A stretch of 64,000 nt of DNA from contig NC_036458.1 of the NCBI RefSeq assembly GCF_002775205.1, positions 910,983-974,982 on the forward strand, written 5' to 3'. Every line of letters begins with the position of its first letter. The stretch's first letter is position 1. The position numbers were made by a program, and so were the translations under genes. This document shows, piece after piece, positions 1 through 11,044 of the stretch. The notes under the pieces are model-generated. The model worked only from the letters and a program-made list of their open reading frames with translations. It was not told the DNA's origin and ran no database searches. Source of the DNA: Xiphophorus maculatus. Its lineage: Eukaryota; Chordata; Actinopteri; Cyprinodontiformes; Poeciliidae.

Positions 1-18
1 TTCACATTCGAACCATGA

Positions 19-3000
19 TCAGGTAAACTAGGAGTAGCTGACAATGAGGGCAAATTGCCAGCTACTGACTTCGCCCTAGCCCAGACACACAATGACACCT
101 ACCATGACACCGTTACTAGTGACGTTACAGGTTTGGCTGATGTAGAGAAGAGATATGTGTCAGTTGTTATTGAGGACACTGTAGTGCATGCTTTTCTTGA
201 CACTGGAGCGGACGTTTCAGTCATTAGTGAGGACTTTAGAATGGCTACACCTGCTCTTCACAGGAAGCCCATTGTAAAACGGTTTATTCCTCTCACTGGT
301 GTCACAGGTGACCCCCTTGACTCTGTAGGCTCCATTTATGTGAACCTAACTATTGCCGATAAGCTCATGACACACACACTTCAAGTTGTCAGAAACTGTA
401 CAAAGCCAGTCATTTTAGGTTGGGATTTTATGGTGGCAAATGGCATTACAGTTGACACTCGAGACATGACTTGCAAGGTAGCAGGTACAGCTCTGCCACT
501 AGTTAGTCCACATCTGTATGTTCCCTGCCTGACTGCTGTTTCAGTATCATCCACCGTTAGCATTCCTGCTATGTCTGAGAGGGTCATCACTGCTACTCTG
601 GATGCACCCCAGAAAGGGTTGTTACCTAGCGGCTACATTGGTGTGTTTGAACCACATTATACCGACCAGTCTGCTGCGGGTATTGCATGGACTGTGGCCA
701 GGGTAGAACGAGGTTCTATTTGTGTTAAAGTAGCTAATGTTTCACATAGTGATGTCATGTTACATAGTGGTACACAGGTGGGCCACTTTCATGCTGTCTT
801 AGCAGAGGGCCAGAGTGAATTCACCATTATGGACAGTTCTATCTGTAACATTAATACTCAGACACCTGACGGTCCCAGAATAATCCCTCTTACAGATAGT
901 ACAGACTCAGATCTGACACCTCTGCAGAAAAAACAACTGACAGAGACTTTGACTTCTTTTGCAGATGTTTTTAGTCAACACCCACATGACTTTGGCAGGA
1001 CTGACATAGTGACACACAAAATTACTACGAACTGTGACACCCCAATCTCACAAAGAGCCTACCGCACCTCTCCGGCCATGAAGGCAGAAATTCGCCGCCA
1101 AGTTGAAACCCTTAAATCACATGATTTGATAGAGGACAGTTCAAGCCCCTGGGCCAGCCCAGTAGTTATGGTGAAAAAGAAGGATGGCTCTTACAGGTTT
1201 TGTGTAGATTTTCGTAAACTGAACTCTGTCACCATTACTGACGCTCACCCCTTACCGAGAGTTGATGACAGTCTAGATGCGCTTTCTGGTTCGCAGTACT
1301 TTTCTACCATGGACATGTCTAGTGGGTACTGGCAAGTACAAATGGATCCAGCAGACAGACAGAAGACTGCGTTTACGACAGGTGACGGCTTGTACCAATT
1401 TAAGGTCATGCCAATGGGGCTTAAAAACTCACCTCCGACCTTCCAAAGGCTCATGGAGCTGGTTCTGAGAGGACTGCACTGGACGACTTGTGTCATTTAT
1501 TTGGATGACATCATTTGCATGGGAAAAACCTTTGAAGATCACCTAGGCAATCTCACAGACATTCTCACTCGTTTTCGACAAGCTGGTTTAAAGCTAAACC
1601 CAAAGAAATGTGACTTTTGCAAACCTGCTGTGAAGTACATGGGGCACATTGTGTCTCGGGATGGACTGGCATTGGACCCTGTAAATAGTGAACGCATCAG
1701 AAACTGGCCTGTTCCACGCTCTCCAACAGAGGTACGTGCCTTTTTGGGACTGTGTTCATATTACAGACGTTTTGTACATAAATATGCCTTTATTGCTCAG
1801 CCTCTGCATAGGCTTACCCAAAAACAAGTGGTGTTTGAATGGACAGATGACTGTTCTGCTGCTTTTCAAGCACTTAAGGATGCACTGACTTCTCCTCCAA
1901 TAATGGCATTTCCCAACTTTGACCAACCATTCATTTTGAGTACGGATGCATCTAATTTTGCAGTTGGTGCTGTACTGTCTCAGACACAACAGGGACAAGA
2001 AAGGGTTGTATCTTTTGCAAGTCATGTACTTTCAAAAACAGAGAGAAAGTGGTCTACATATGACAAAGAACTGTATGCCATTGTGTGGTCAATTAGACAC
2101 TATAAACATTATCTGAGTTGCAATCCTTTCACAATCATCACTGATCATCGTCCTTTACTCAGCTTAAGGAAGATGGACGTCACGCATGACCCTACCGGAC
2201 GCAGGGGTCGTTGGGCATTGGAGTTGGACCCGTATCAATGGAAAATCACTCACAAAGATGGCAAGAAACACACAAATGCCGATGCCATGTCACGTATACC
2301 ATTGGAGCAGGATTCAACTGAGGTGACAGTTTCAGCACTGCCTGATGGTCACTCTTCTCCTTGCGATACAGAAAAATCTGTTTCGCCGGCTGAGTTGCCA
2401 TGTTCAGGCCCTGAACGTTCAGAGATGACCAATGTTGTACCACAAGTGTGTTGTGTGGACAATGATAGAACACATGTCAATATGGGGTTTGCCACATTAC
2501 AACAGACATTATCCAATCAAAACATGGACATTGTATGTGCACAACTCTCTGATCCTGTTTTCTTTGAAGTGTATACCTGGGTGAAAAACAAGAAACGTCC
2601 CTACCTCAGACAGGTAGAAGGTAGAGTTCAGAGAAAACTTTGGTGGCAGTTTCCTAAGTTATTACTATGTAATGATTTGCTTTGTCGCAAAGGTCAGAGT
2701 GCACCGGGGAAACCCGAGGTCTATCAAGTGTTAATTCCACCTGCACTTGTTACAGAAACAATGCATTTTCTGCATGGTAATCCTTGTTCTGGTCATTACA
2801 GTGCTGAGCGTACATTTAAGAAGGCATTGACAGTGTGTTATTGGCCAGGAATGAGATCTGATATTGAAAACTTCTGTAATCTGTGTAAGACATGTGAAGC
2901 TTTCCGAAAAGCTGTACCAAAGCACAGAGCCCCTTTGCAATCTATCCAGACTGACAGACCATTTCAGTTGGTCTGTACGGACATTACTGAACTTCCGGTT

Positions 3001-4080
3001 ACCTCTCTTGGTAATAGATATGTGCTTGTGGTACAGGACCATTTTACCAAGTATGTAAACGCCTATGCTATGTCTGACCAAAAAGCTGCCACAGTAGCAC
3101 AGTTACTGTGTGAACGGTATATACCTGAACATGGTGTACCTGAGGAACTGTTGTCAGATCAGGGACGACAATATGAATCTGAAATTATTCACACAATTTG
3201 TCAGAGATTACAAATGACAAAGAAAAGAACCTCTCCATATCACCCAAGAGGGAATGGTATGGTAGAACGGTTTAATCGGACTCTGAAAGAGCAGTTGGCC
3301 CGACTCATTCAGGACTACGGAGGCGAGTGGGACCACTACCTCCCTGCTGTGGTACTTTCTTTCAACTCTACTCCTCACTCGAGCACAGGGTACTCACCAT
3401 ATTTCCTTGCTCATGGACGAGAACCCCGACTACCTGCTAATGTCCATATTTCATCGCCAAAGGTTTCTGATTGCCCACAAAACTATGGTTCAGAACTGGC
3501 TACACGGATGGACGCTGCTTTTGAGACTGTTCTTCTCCATCGCGAAGAACAAAAACAAAAACGAGAGTACTATTACAACAAGGACACACGGTTTAGGCCT
3601 TATGCTTATGGTGATCTGGTATGGATAGATGACCCCACCACACAACGACAAAAGCTTTCCCCAAACTGGACTGGTCCATTTAAGGTTGTGTCTGTGGATG
3701 AAAAGGGGCTCCTTTACAAGCTGGTGGATGTAAAATATCCTCAGGCTGCGACCAGAGTCATTCACTATGATCGTTTAAAACCTTATCGTAGCTCCACAGA
3801 CACATTACCCACAGATGTCTCCCAGTCTGTATTTCCTCCAAACAGGGACACACTGCCGAGGTATACTGCTTTGTCTGGTTCATTGCCCTGGCTTTTTGGC
3901 CAAACAGCGGCAGCCCAGACATCAGGAACCACTAGGTCGTTGCCATCTTCACCAAGGAACCCAACAGGACTCATTTCCCATCAGCCTACACAACCACCCC
4001 CCAGCTTGCCGCCTTCTGGGGGTGCAGTTATTACCAGGCATGGGCGTACTGTGCGGAAGCCACAACGACTGCTGTTATGA
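19..4080 (+). CDS. pol: Ty3/gypsy retrotransposon Pol polyprotein (protease, reverse transcriptase, RNase H, integrase)
   Basis: An uninterrupted frame of about 1,350 codons follows a stop at 16-18. No ATG marks the beginning, so it is probably translated as part of a Gag-Pol arrangement whose gag lies off the left edge. Counting from position 55, the domains run in Ty3/gypsy order. An aspartic protease carries DTGAD near residue 50. The reverse transcriptase has its YLDD active site at residues 482-485, preceded by the MPMGLKNSP block. RNase H begins at STDAS near residue 630. The integrase has an HHCC zinc finger at about 903-944, then a D,D,E core with acids near 975, 1034 and 1070. A GPF/Y-like module (NWTGPFKVV) and a proline-rich tail follow. 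RNase H before integrase is the gypsy order. The frame is complete through every catalytic motif, so this copy may be young. The retrotransposon assignment is secure; the clade is not determined. Confidence 0.95.
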   Translation, partial: SGKLGVADNEGKLPATDFALAQTHNDTYHDTVTSDVTGLADVEKRYVSVVIEDTVVHAFLDTGADVSVISEDFRMATPALHRKPIVKRFIPLTGVTGDPLDSVGSIYVNLTIADKLMTHTLQVVRNCTKPVILGWDFMVANGITVDTRDMTCKVAGTALPLVSPHLYVPCLTAVSVSSTVSIPAMSERVITATLDAPQKGLLPSGYIGVFEPHYTDQSAAGIAWTVARVERGSICVKVANVSHSDVMLHSGTQVGHFHAVLAEGQSEFTIMDSSICNINTQTPDGPRIIPLTDSTDSDLTPLQKKQLTETLTSFADVFSQHPHDFGRTDIVTHKITTNCDTPISQRAYRTSPAMKAEIRRQVETLKSHDLIEDSSSPWASPVVMVKKKDGSYRFCVDFRKLNSVTITDAHPLPRVDDSLDALSGSQYFSTMDMSSGYWQVQMDPADRQKTAFTTGDGLYQFKVMPMGLKNSPPTFQRLMELVLRGLHWTTCVIYLDDIICMGKTFEDHLGNLTDILTRFRQAGLKLNPKKCDFCKPAVKYMGHIVSRDGLALDPVNSERIRNWPVPRSPTEVRAFLGLCSYYRRFVHKYAFIAQPLHRLTQKQVVFEWTDDCSAAFQALKDALTSPPIMAFPNFDQPFILSTDASNFAVGAVLSQTQQGQERVVSFASHVLSKTERKWSTYDKELYAIVWSIRHYKHYLSCNPFTIITDHRPLLSLRKMDVTHDPTGRRGRWALELDPYQWKITHKDGKKHTNADAMSRIPLEQDSTEVTVSALPDGHSSPCDTEKSVSPAELPCSGPERSEMTNVVPQVCCVDNDRTHVNMGFATLQQTLSNQNMDIVCAQLSDPVFFEVYTWVKNKKRPYLRQVEGRVQRKLWWQFPKLLLCNDLLCRKGQSAPGKPEVYQVLIPPALVTETMHFLHGNPCSGHYSAERTFKKALTVCYWPGMRSDIENFCNLCKTCEAFRKAVPKHRAPLQSIQTDRPFQLVCTDITELPVTSLGNRYVLVVQDHFTKYVNAYAMSDQKAATVAQLLCERYIPEHGVPEELLSDQGRQYESEIIHTICQRLQMTKKRTSPYHPRGNGMVERFNRTLKEQLARLIQDYGGEWDHYLPAVVLSFNSTPHSSTGYSPYFLAHGREPRLPANVHISSPKVSDCPQNYGSELATRMDAAFETVLLHREEQKQKREYYYNKDTRFRPYAYGDLVWIDDPTTQRQKLSPNWTGPFKVVSVDEKGLLYKLVDVKYPQAATRVIHYDRLKPYRSSTDTLPTDVSQSVFPPNRDTLPRYTALSGSLPWLFGQTAAAQTSGTTRSLPSSPRNPTGLISHQPTQPPPSLPPSGGAVITRHGRTVRKPQRLLL

Positions 4081-4315
4081 GATAAATGATCTACAGTTGT
4101 TGTTCTTATTAGGGGGTTAAAAAAAAAAAAAAAAACTGGTTCCGTTAAACCCAAACATGTTGACCGTTGTTCTTTATAAAGGTCTTATTGTGAGTTTGTG
4201 TCCTTGGTTTTGTAACCCCCCCAGGTGATATGTGACAGTCTGGAAGGATTGTGCTTTGGTGAAATTATTTTTTTTTTATGTAACAACTTCATTTTGAAAT
4301 GAGGACATTTCATTT

Positions 4316-4327
4316 AAAGAGGGGGAA
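4316..4327 (+). other. Polypurine tract of the gypsy element
   Basis: A purine run (aaagagggggaa) sits directly upstream of the LTR start at 4331. This is the position expected for the plus-strand DNA primer in LTR retrotransposons. Confidence 0.75.
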
Positions 4328-4330
4328 GTA

Positions 4331-4647
4331 TGTAAGATGATTTATTTTTCCTTTTCAATTAATATGGTTTTATGTGAGATTGGTTATTTGCTGGGGATGT
4401 TGCATGGATGAGTGGGGGCGCTGTGCCTTCCAGAGGATATATTTCTTTCTTCTTCGAGGTTTTTTTTCTCTCTCTTCGTTGGGGGGTTTCTTTTCTGATG
4501 AGGGGCGGAGACGTTAGGCTGTTCGGTTAGACGGTTGAATAAAAGTCTGCAAAGCTACGCTATTCCCGCTCAGTGTCTGCTCTTTCTCCACCCACGACCT
4601 CTTATTTTATGGTGACACAGATTTAGATATCACTACGCAGTGTTACA
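4331..4647 (+). repeat. 3' LTR of the gypsy element
   Basis: This 317-bp segment begins TGTAA and ends TTACA, a 5-bp inverted terminal repeat typical of LTRs. It follows the polypurine tract and contains an AATAAA polyadenylation signal at 4538-4543. The downstream boundary rests on this pattern alone because the partner LTR is outside the window. Confidence 0.75.
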
Positions 4648-5748
4648 ATATTTCCGTGTTTTGTTTTGGTCATTATTATTACACTTATTGTTGAGGTGTG
4701 TGGTAGGTGCGTCTATCAGACATTATAGCGATACGGAACAAATCGCGTCCCGTTTTGGTTCAATACAACAACCGCCTGTCATTGTAGCCTAGCTTAAGCT
4801 AACCTGAATATTTAACTCTCTAGTTGATACTCTGACATTTCTTACCTTCTGTCTTTCAGCCACTTTGAAAAGCTTTTCTTCGTCTCTCCAACATCTTTAT
4901 CAGTTTTCTGTTTTGTGCCCCCCAGTTTTTTCTGCGCCATCTTTAGCTCCCTGTTTTCGAGGCTTTACTACAAATTTAAAAGAAAAAACGGGCCTCAGCG
5001 CTTTGAAGGGCCGCTGGCCAGGCTGCCTGTATGGGAGGGGAGAGACGCCTAATCAGTGCTGTTCCTCTGTTATTGATCATTTGATACACAAACAGCTGTT
5101 AAGTACATAAAATGCTGACTAGAAAAAATAATTTCCCACGTCGTTTTTGCGCCCCCTCTAGTGCAGCGCCCCTATGCGTTGCATACACTGCATAGCCACT
5201 TTTTGCGCCTCTGCTCCAGAGCCACATAAAGACGGTCACAAAGTCGGCCTTCTGTCACCTGAAGAACATCTAGAGGACCAATGTCTCAGTGAGATCTAGA
5301 GAAACTCATCCAGGAAGAAAAACTAAACAAACTGTTGTTTCGATAAATCATATCTAACTTATATAACCTGTAAGTTATATAACGCCTTTTGAACTGAAGG
5401 GCTTGGTGTATCTGAAAAAAACTGCAGGCATCCGATCAAAGATGTGGCGTCCCTTTATTATCATTCAACTTACAATTCTTGATGCAGCAAAACAAACCAG
5501 TAAACAGAAAATATCAAACTTAGAACTCCTTTCTGATAATACAGTTGCTACAACTACTGAACTACTGCAAAAACTATATAAAAAACATGTTCTGCCCCAT
5601 TCTAGAACATTCCCACCCATTAAGGCTCTGATAGGTTGTTGTCGACCATGATTGACAGGCAGACCAGCCAATCACGGTTCAGACAAGCCTACGAGGCGAA
5701 GTCCAGCGAAGCTGTGGTATTTTCCACACCTATATAAGCTGTTTATCT
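4648..5748. other. Intergenic sequence, nothing recognised
   Basis: About 1.1 kb follows the gypsy LTR. Short open frames are present (for example 4865-5110), but they show no domain, repeat or splice context that supports coding. Confidence 0.5.
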
Positions 5749-6341
5749 TCAGTCGCATTGATTCCTGCAGCAGCTTCTGTCCAACAAATCAATCCTCCAG
5801 CTGCAGCTGATCCAGAACGCTGCTGCTGGAGTTCTGACCAGAACCAGAACCAGGAGGATAGAGACATAAACCCAGTTCTCCAGAACCTCCACTGGCTCCC
5901 TGTAGCTCAGAGAATAAACTTTAAATCCTGTTAGTTTATAAATCACTGAACGGATCAGAACCACAACACATTAAAGATCTGCTGCTGGATCAACCTTCCA
6001 GACCCCTCAAGTTCTGGTTCAGGTTCTGGTTCTGGTTTTGCTCTGCATCCCCAGAACCAGAACCAAACAAGGAGAAGCAGCGTTCAGCTTCTATGCACCA
6101 CAAATCTGGAACAAACTTCCAGAAAACTGTAAAACAGCTGAAACACTGAGGTCCTTTAAATCTCAACTAAAAACCAACCAGTTTAGATTTGAAACGTAAT
6201 AAATTCTGAATTTAACAATTTAATGTCATGTTTGATTGTTGATTCTATGTTGCATGACTTTGTGTTTTTATGATGTAAAGCTCTTTGAAATGCCTTGCTG
6301 CTGAAATGGGCTGTACAAATAAAATTTGATTGATTGATTGA
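5749..6341 (+). pseudogene. 5'-truncated L2-like LINE, reverse transcriptase C-terminal remnant
   Basis: Translation in shifting frames gives the conserved C-terminal end of L2/CR1-clade LINE reverse transcriptases. LQLIQNAAAGVLTRT is followed by LHWLPV-like, RTRTKQGEAAFSFYAPQIWNKLPEN and FKSQLKT-like blocks. Several stops interrupt the frame, so the copy is dead. The 3' end reads ctgtacaaataaaatttgat and then a (TGAT)n tail at 6327-6341. A short tandem tail instead of poly(A) is typical of L2/CR1 elements in fish. Truncation at the 5' end is the normal outcome of incomplete target-primed reverse transcription. Clade is inferred from the motif pattern and tail. Confidence 0.8.
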
Positions 6342-8520
6342 AAGAAATTAACCCCATAACTCTCGCCCCCCTAAATCACTAAAAACGGCTGAAAAGTTAA
6401 ACCCAGATTAAATCAGCTGCTGCTCTTGAACAATTTGGAGTCCATGCAAAGCTTGGTCTCTTTCTGAATAAAGACATCTGGACAACATCTGATATACAAA
6501 CTTCAAATGACTGTAACTCCTCAGTGCTTCAACATACATGAGGCATCAATGAAAGATAATGTCCAGAGGAATCCTCAGATAGACACATTATTACTGAGAG
6601 TGGATATTATGTATAATTATGTAAATAAAATATCATATCTGTGGGCAGCAGGGGGGGTTAGTGTACAGTCAGACCTCCACCCTCTTGCAATACTCTGTCC
6701 GTCCGTCCATCCATCCATCACTCAACGGTACGCTACGTTGATATGTTGTCATCCTGTTATCTGGGGAATCATTTCCCATCATTTGTTTTATAAAATATTC
6801 CCCTGATCCTGGTGGAACTGAAGGCAGGCAGAGAATTTATGAAAATCCTGGATAATCTGCAAACGCTGAAACACAGAAGATAAACTTTCTGTTACAGTCA
6901 AAGCAGACCAGCTTCCATAAATTCAGAAAGCTTCATCAGACCCTCTGCTTTGTAAGCTAATGAAACATCGGAGTTTCTCAGGGTCGTTTAACAGCCTGGA
7001 GAGTCAGACATCTTAATTTTGATCTGAAAACTAAAAACCACAAAGAAAATATGCACAGATGGAAAATTCACTTGTGCGAAAATCAGTTTGATAAAAGTAC
7101 ATATTAAAATAATTCATTTATAGGCACTATATGACATTTATTCCCATGCATTCAACACCAGCAGCACTTCAGACTCACTTATAATGCTTAGTGTGTCTGA
7201 GCATTATTACAACCCTTTGTGATGTTTGTCCAGAAATATGCCATATAAATAAACTTTTACTTATTTATTAGTGGTTTCAGTCTTTCTCCCTCATATTCTC
7301 TTCCATTTCTGGAGCAATCAAGGCTTACACTGCCCCCTGCTGGCAAGAGAAAACCCAAAGGAACAGGATCCTGTACTTACTGAGCTTTACAGAAACATTG
7401 TTCTAAACAAAATCATTTTTCCCAGAGTGAGACAGGCTGACATGGACGCAGCTGGAGGTTAACCTCTTCATTCCTGGTGCAGAGAGGAGCAATGCAGCTT
7501 TTGTTGACATGCAGGGAGAGAGATTTCTGTTTCAGGGTTTCAAATGAAATATTTAGTTATGAAGCTAAATAGTTAATTCCCAATTACCTGTTTAAGTCGG
7601 AGCTAAAAAGAAAAAGAAATAATATATCCATTATAGTAGAAATAATGAGCAGAACATTGGCACAACATTCAGAGGTTTTTATTGGTGATAATTTTCCAGA
7701 TATTATCTGAAATCTGTTTGAATCTATAACTTCAGTTTCCTTCGGGACAAAGTTCTGGTACCAAACGACCAAAACCAGCTGAGGACCAGAAACTCTTTAG
7801 ATGTAGTTTCATGTTTACTATGGCGCCACCTGCTGGTGGTTTGTTGAGTTTCATGTGTTAATGAAGGACTATCAGCTCTTGCTTTTTGCCATCAGAGATG
7901 CTTTCAGGTGTTTTTCAGGTACCAGTTTCAGGTTGAATCATCAAGAATCTGCAGAATCTGACATTTCTTCATGACTTCTTCCAGTTTGGACTCCAGGGTT
8001 CTCAGCCAGTCCTGTACGGTTCTGATGGGGGTCGAGCTCACGTCCTCCTAGTATCTGTTCCTACACCTGCAGATCCTGGTTGGAGTCCAGAATCCTCTCA
8101 CATGCGCCGCCGTTCTGACATTCATCTTCAGAGCAGACAGGAATCTTTCTGGAGTAACGCACCGAAGCCTTCCCCTGAGAGAACGGCCCCAGTGACAGTG
8201 GGCCCGGTGCGGAGCGGCTGGGTCCTCCACCACATCTTCACCAGAGGAGCCATGAGTTACTCTGGCCTACTGATAGAGAATCACAGTAGAAGAACCAGAA
8301 CTAAGACCGCTGATATGTTCACGCTCATGTTTGTACTCACACTTGTCTGGCTGAAGATCAGAACAATATTTTGCTCCAAATCATTCTTCTGCTGTTTCCG
8401 TTACATAATCAGGGATCTCCATGTAACCGTGATCCTGAGTGAAGCTCACAAGAACAATGATTTCTCCTGCATCGATCTCAGTGGCGTCAAACACGATGCA
8501 GTGGACTTTGTCTGCCTTCC
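6342..8520. other. Intergenic sequence with short simple repeats only
   Basis: AT-rich DNA with a small (GTCC/ATCC)n run near 6699-6717. Open frames are short and lack domains. No gene was identified. Confidence 0.5.
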
Positions 8521-8739
8521 TGTACACCACCACCACCACCTTGTACACCACCACCACCACCTTGTACACCACCACCACCCTGTACACCACCACCACCACC
8601 ACCCTGTACACCACCACCACCACCACCCTGTACACCACCACCACCCTGTACACCACCACCACCACCCTGTACACCACCACCACCCTGTACACCACCACCA
8701 CCACCCTGTACACCACCACCACCACCCAGCTGTACCAAC
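8521..8739 (+). repeat. GTACACC(ACC)n minisatellite
   Basis: About eleven tandem units consist of tgtacacc followed by two to six further acc triplets, so unit length varies in steps of three. Because the units lack stops in several frames, they generate artificial open frames: a His-rich frame (VHHHHP), a Tyr/Thr frame (LYTTTT) and, on the reverse strand, VVVVYR and GGGGVQ frames. These are best read as repeat artefacts. Confidence 0.9.
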
Positions 8740-10300
8740 AGTTGTACTTTTTATCCAGGATTCCTTTCACATTAAGGGAAACGACCGTTTGGTTATAAGG
8801 ACCGAGTCCTTTGCCGATCTCCTTTCCATCTTTCAAAATCTTCCTAGTTGTCCATTATTAAAAAAAGAGGATCATTTAATGCTAGCTTTGGACAAAACGT
8901 TTGGCTCCTTCTTCCTCTTTAATTTTTCCCGGGATCCTTGGCGAGCGACGTTCTCCGTGGGCGACGTGCAGCGACGGCGTGCTGCTAAAACGAAACAACA
9001 ACAAAGCGTGTTGACGTCACAGGTCACAGAGTTTAATCTCATACAAAGCAATCGACAACAAAGCTGCAGAGGAACAGAGATATGTATTTTTTCATAAAAC
9101 TAAAAACACACAAGGGGAAGACAAACGAACACGAAACAAAGACAAAAAGGCAAAAATAGCGGCCGCTGTCTCTCTCTCTCTCTGGTTTTTTTTTTTTAAC
9201 GCGGAATCTTAAAGTAAAGAGGTGTTTCCCTATTTAATATATGCAGTCAAGGCGTTCCGTTCTTTGACCAATTAGAAACTCTGTAGGGACTCAGAAAAAC
9301 TTGGAAACTCCCCTCATTATGGCAAAGGTGTCTGGTTTTTGTCTAAGTAAAAGGGCGGACCACTTCGTGTTCATCTCTGTCTGGTACGGGGAGATCCCTG
9401 GCGCCAAAAAGTCTCTTCCCCCCCCATCGGAATGTACATTTTATTGCTCTGTCTGCCAGCGGGGGAGGAAAAGGGCCCTGCTTCGGCCTGCTTACCGCAT
9501 CTCAGACGAAACCTGTTCCAAATAAGAGTATTGAATCTAACTGTTACGCATGTCGTAGATTAACTGTATTAAGCACTAAAATTAATCCTTTTTCTTAACA
9601 CCTTGCAGTAGTCTGTGGCTGCCAGCTGGCCTTGAAAAACCTTATAAAACATCTGAACATGTTCAGCTTCTTTGGTCGCTGGGTTGAAACCCATCAGCTT
9701 CCAGCACCAACAAGCTGCTGAAGTATAACTTATATCTGCCGATCTGTTGCCAGGTTGGAGAGAAAGTCCAGTTTCCGGTTCAGCTCAGCCAGCACAGGCG
9801 CCATAACTGCAACAAGCAACATAAGAAATGTAAATGGCCTTACTAATATTTGTTGTTTCATTAACTGGTTCATAAATGTTTATTATTTTTGCTGCAGTAG
9901 TAATGCAGACAATGCTTTTATTTTGAAAAGGTTTGGGACCGGAAGATGCCGTAAAGCGATTGGCGCAAACAGTCCAGCAGGTAAAGACAAAAAGAGAATA
10001 TAGTTAGTTTGTGGCTCAAAGCACCTGGTTGATGAGGGAACAAGGTTGTAGTGAATGTTTTAGTTTATAAATGAATATTTAGTTATTTTTCCACGGAACA
10101 TACAGGTTGCTATTATGTTTCCATCCACTAGAGGGTGCTAATGTTCTTTGGGAAGTTAGTTATATTTAGTCAGAAGCACAAAGGTTAATTAGTTTTAATA
10201 TTATATTCTATGTAAAGCCACACACAGTTGAAATATGATGTATTTCATTTTATTTCATTATACAGGAAACTATATGTAGCAGCATAAATGGTACGCTGCC
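8740..10300. other. Unassigned sequence flanking the minisatellite
   Basis: The segment has a (TC)n run followed by a T-run near 9168-9198 and no recognisable domain. The non-repeat ends of the reverse-strand frame at 8381-8836 look protein-like but match no family I can name. A decayed retroelement is possible, but no LTR pair or primer site was found. Confidence 0.4.
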
Positions 10301-10327
10301 ACTTTAAGGCCAATTTCAGCTGCTGCA

Positions 10328-10376
10328 TATAAGCAGGTCTCTACCTGCCACAAGACTACTTGCGTCATGACGTCAT
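10328..10376 (+). promoter_or_regulatory. Promoter-like module: TATA box and palindromic CRE
   Basis: A TATA-like motif (tataag, 10328-10333) is followed 34 bp later by a perfect 10-bp palindrome containing a cAMP response element, ATGACGTCAT (10367-10376). Downstream are several exon-donor-like junctions (gg|gtaagcg near 10416, cag|gtgagcg near 10543, cag|gtaagc near 10671). No coding frame follows, so a non-coding transcript or a chance arrangement is equally possible. Confidence 0.3.
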
Positions 10377-11004
10377 CAACTCATTCTGCTTCCTGTGTTT
10401 GCTGAGCTGTGCTGGGTAAGCGTGGCTGTTTCTTTGTTTGTCAGCTTTTATCGTAGCTATTAATGCAAGCTGGTCTGATCTGTTTAGCCTCCCTTGCTGC
10501 GCCTCCAACTCCTGGACCAATCTGGTTGTTTGCTGCCGGGCAGGTGAGCGCTAGCGTTGCTAGGTAACATCCATCTCATGTAAACGAAGCCTTTACGTAG
10601 CATTTTGTTACAGCTGCGCTGCATAGGTGAACTTGTGGATCTGTTTAACTGGCCGTGTGGTAATTTACAGGTAAGCAGCTACCGTAAATTATAGTTTTTA
10701 TCAGCAGTGTATTAATAATCTATTTATTTTTTAGCCTCCTGCTGAGTCCCTGACGACTATTATATTTGGATATACACTCGCTGCTGTTTTGCCTACGATG
10801 AATTGTTTTATATGAACTTTCCCCCGCTGCAGGGAGCATTGATGGCACTACGACCGGGATGAGGAGCAATGTTGTAGTGCTATTATATCACTGTTTTATT
10901 CATATGTTTCATTTTTTGTCTTTCTTTTAGGGACTGAAGCTTCTGTGGTGGCGGTGGTGACCCCTGGTGGCGGTGTCTTGTCTTGTGTGTTTTGTTGGAG
11001 CACC

Positions 11005-11006
<2 letters not shown>

Positions 11007-11041
<35 letters not shown>
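11007..11041 (+). repeat. (TG)n microsatellite
   Basis: Uninterrupted TG dinucleotides over about 35 bp. Confidence 0.95.

Positions 11042-11044
<3 letters not shown>

Larger units (their letters stand above)
1..4647 (+). mobile_element. Ty3/gypsy LTR retrotransposon, 3' portion
   Basis: The element enters from the left edge and holds pol, about 235 bp of 3' untranslated sequence including an A-run near 4121, a polypurine tract and one LTR. Gag, the primer binding site and the 5' LTR would lie upstream of the window. The right boundary is inferred from the TG...CA LTR ends; the target duplication cannot be checked because the left end is missing. Confidence 0.9.

Noticed and set aside
8521-8739. 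Possible CRISPR-like array
   Set aside because: Units are contiguous tandem repeats without unique spacers, in a vertebrate genome; it is a minisatellite.
8102-9097. 331-codon frame with a His-rich repeat
   Set aside because: The His-rich core comes entirely from the GTACACC(ACC)n minisatellite, and the flanks show no domain or start context.
8740-9640. A retroviral LTR on the reverse strand
   Set aside because: Although it has TATA- and AATAAA-like words, they are in the wrong order for an LTR, and no partner repeat, primer site or target duplication was found.
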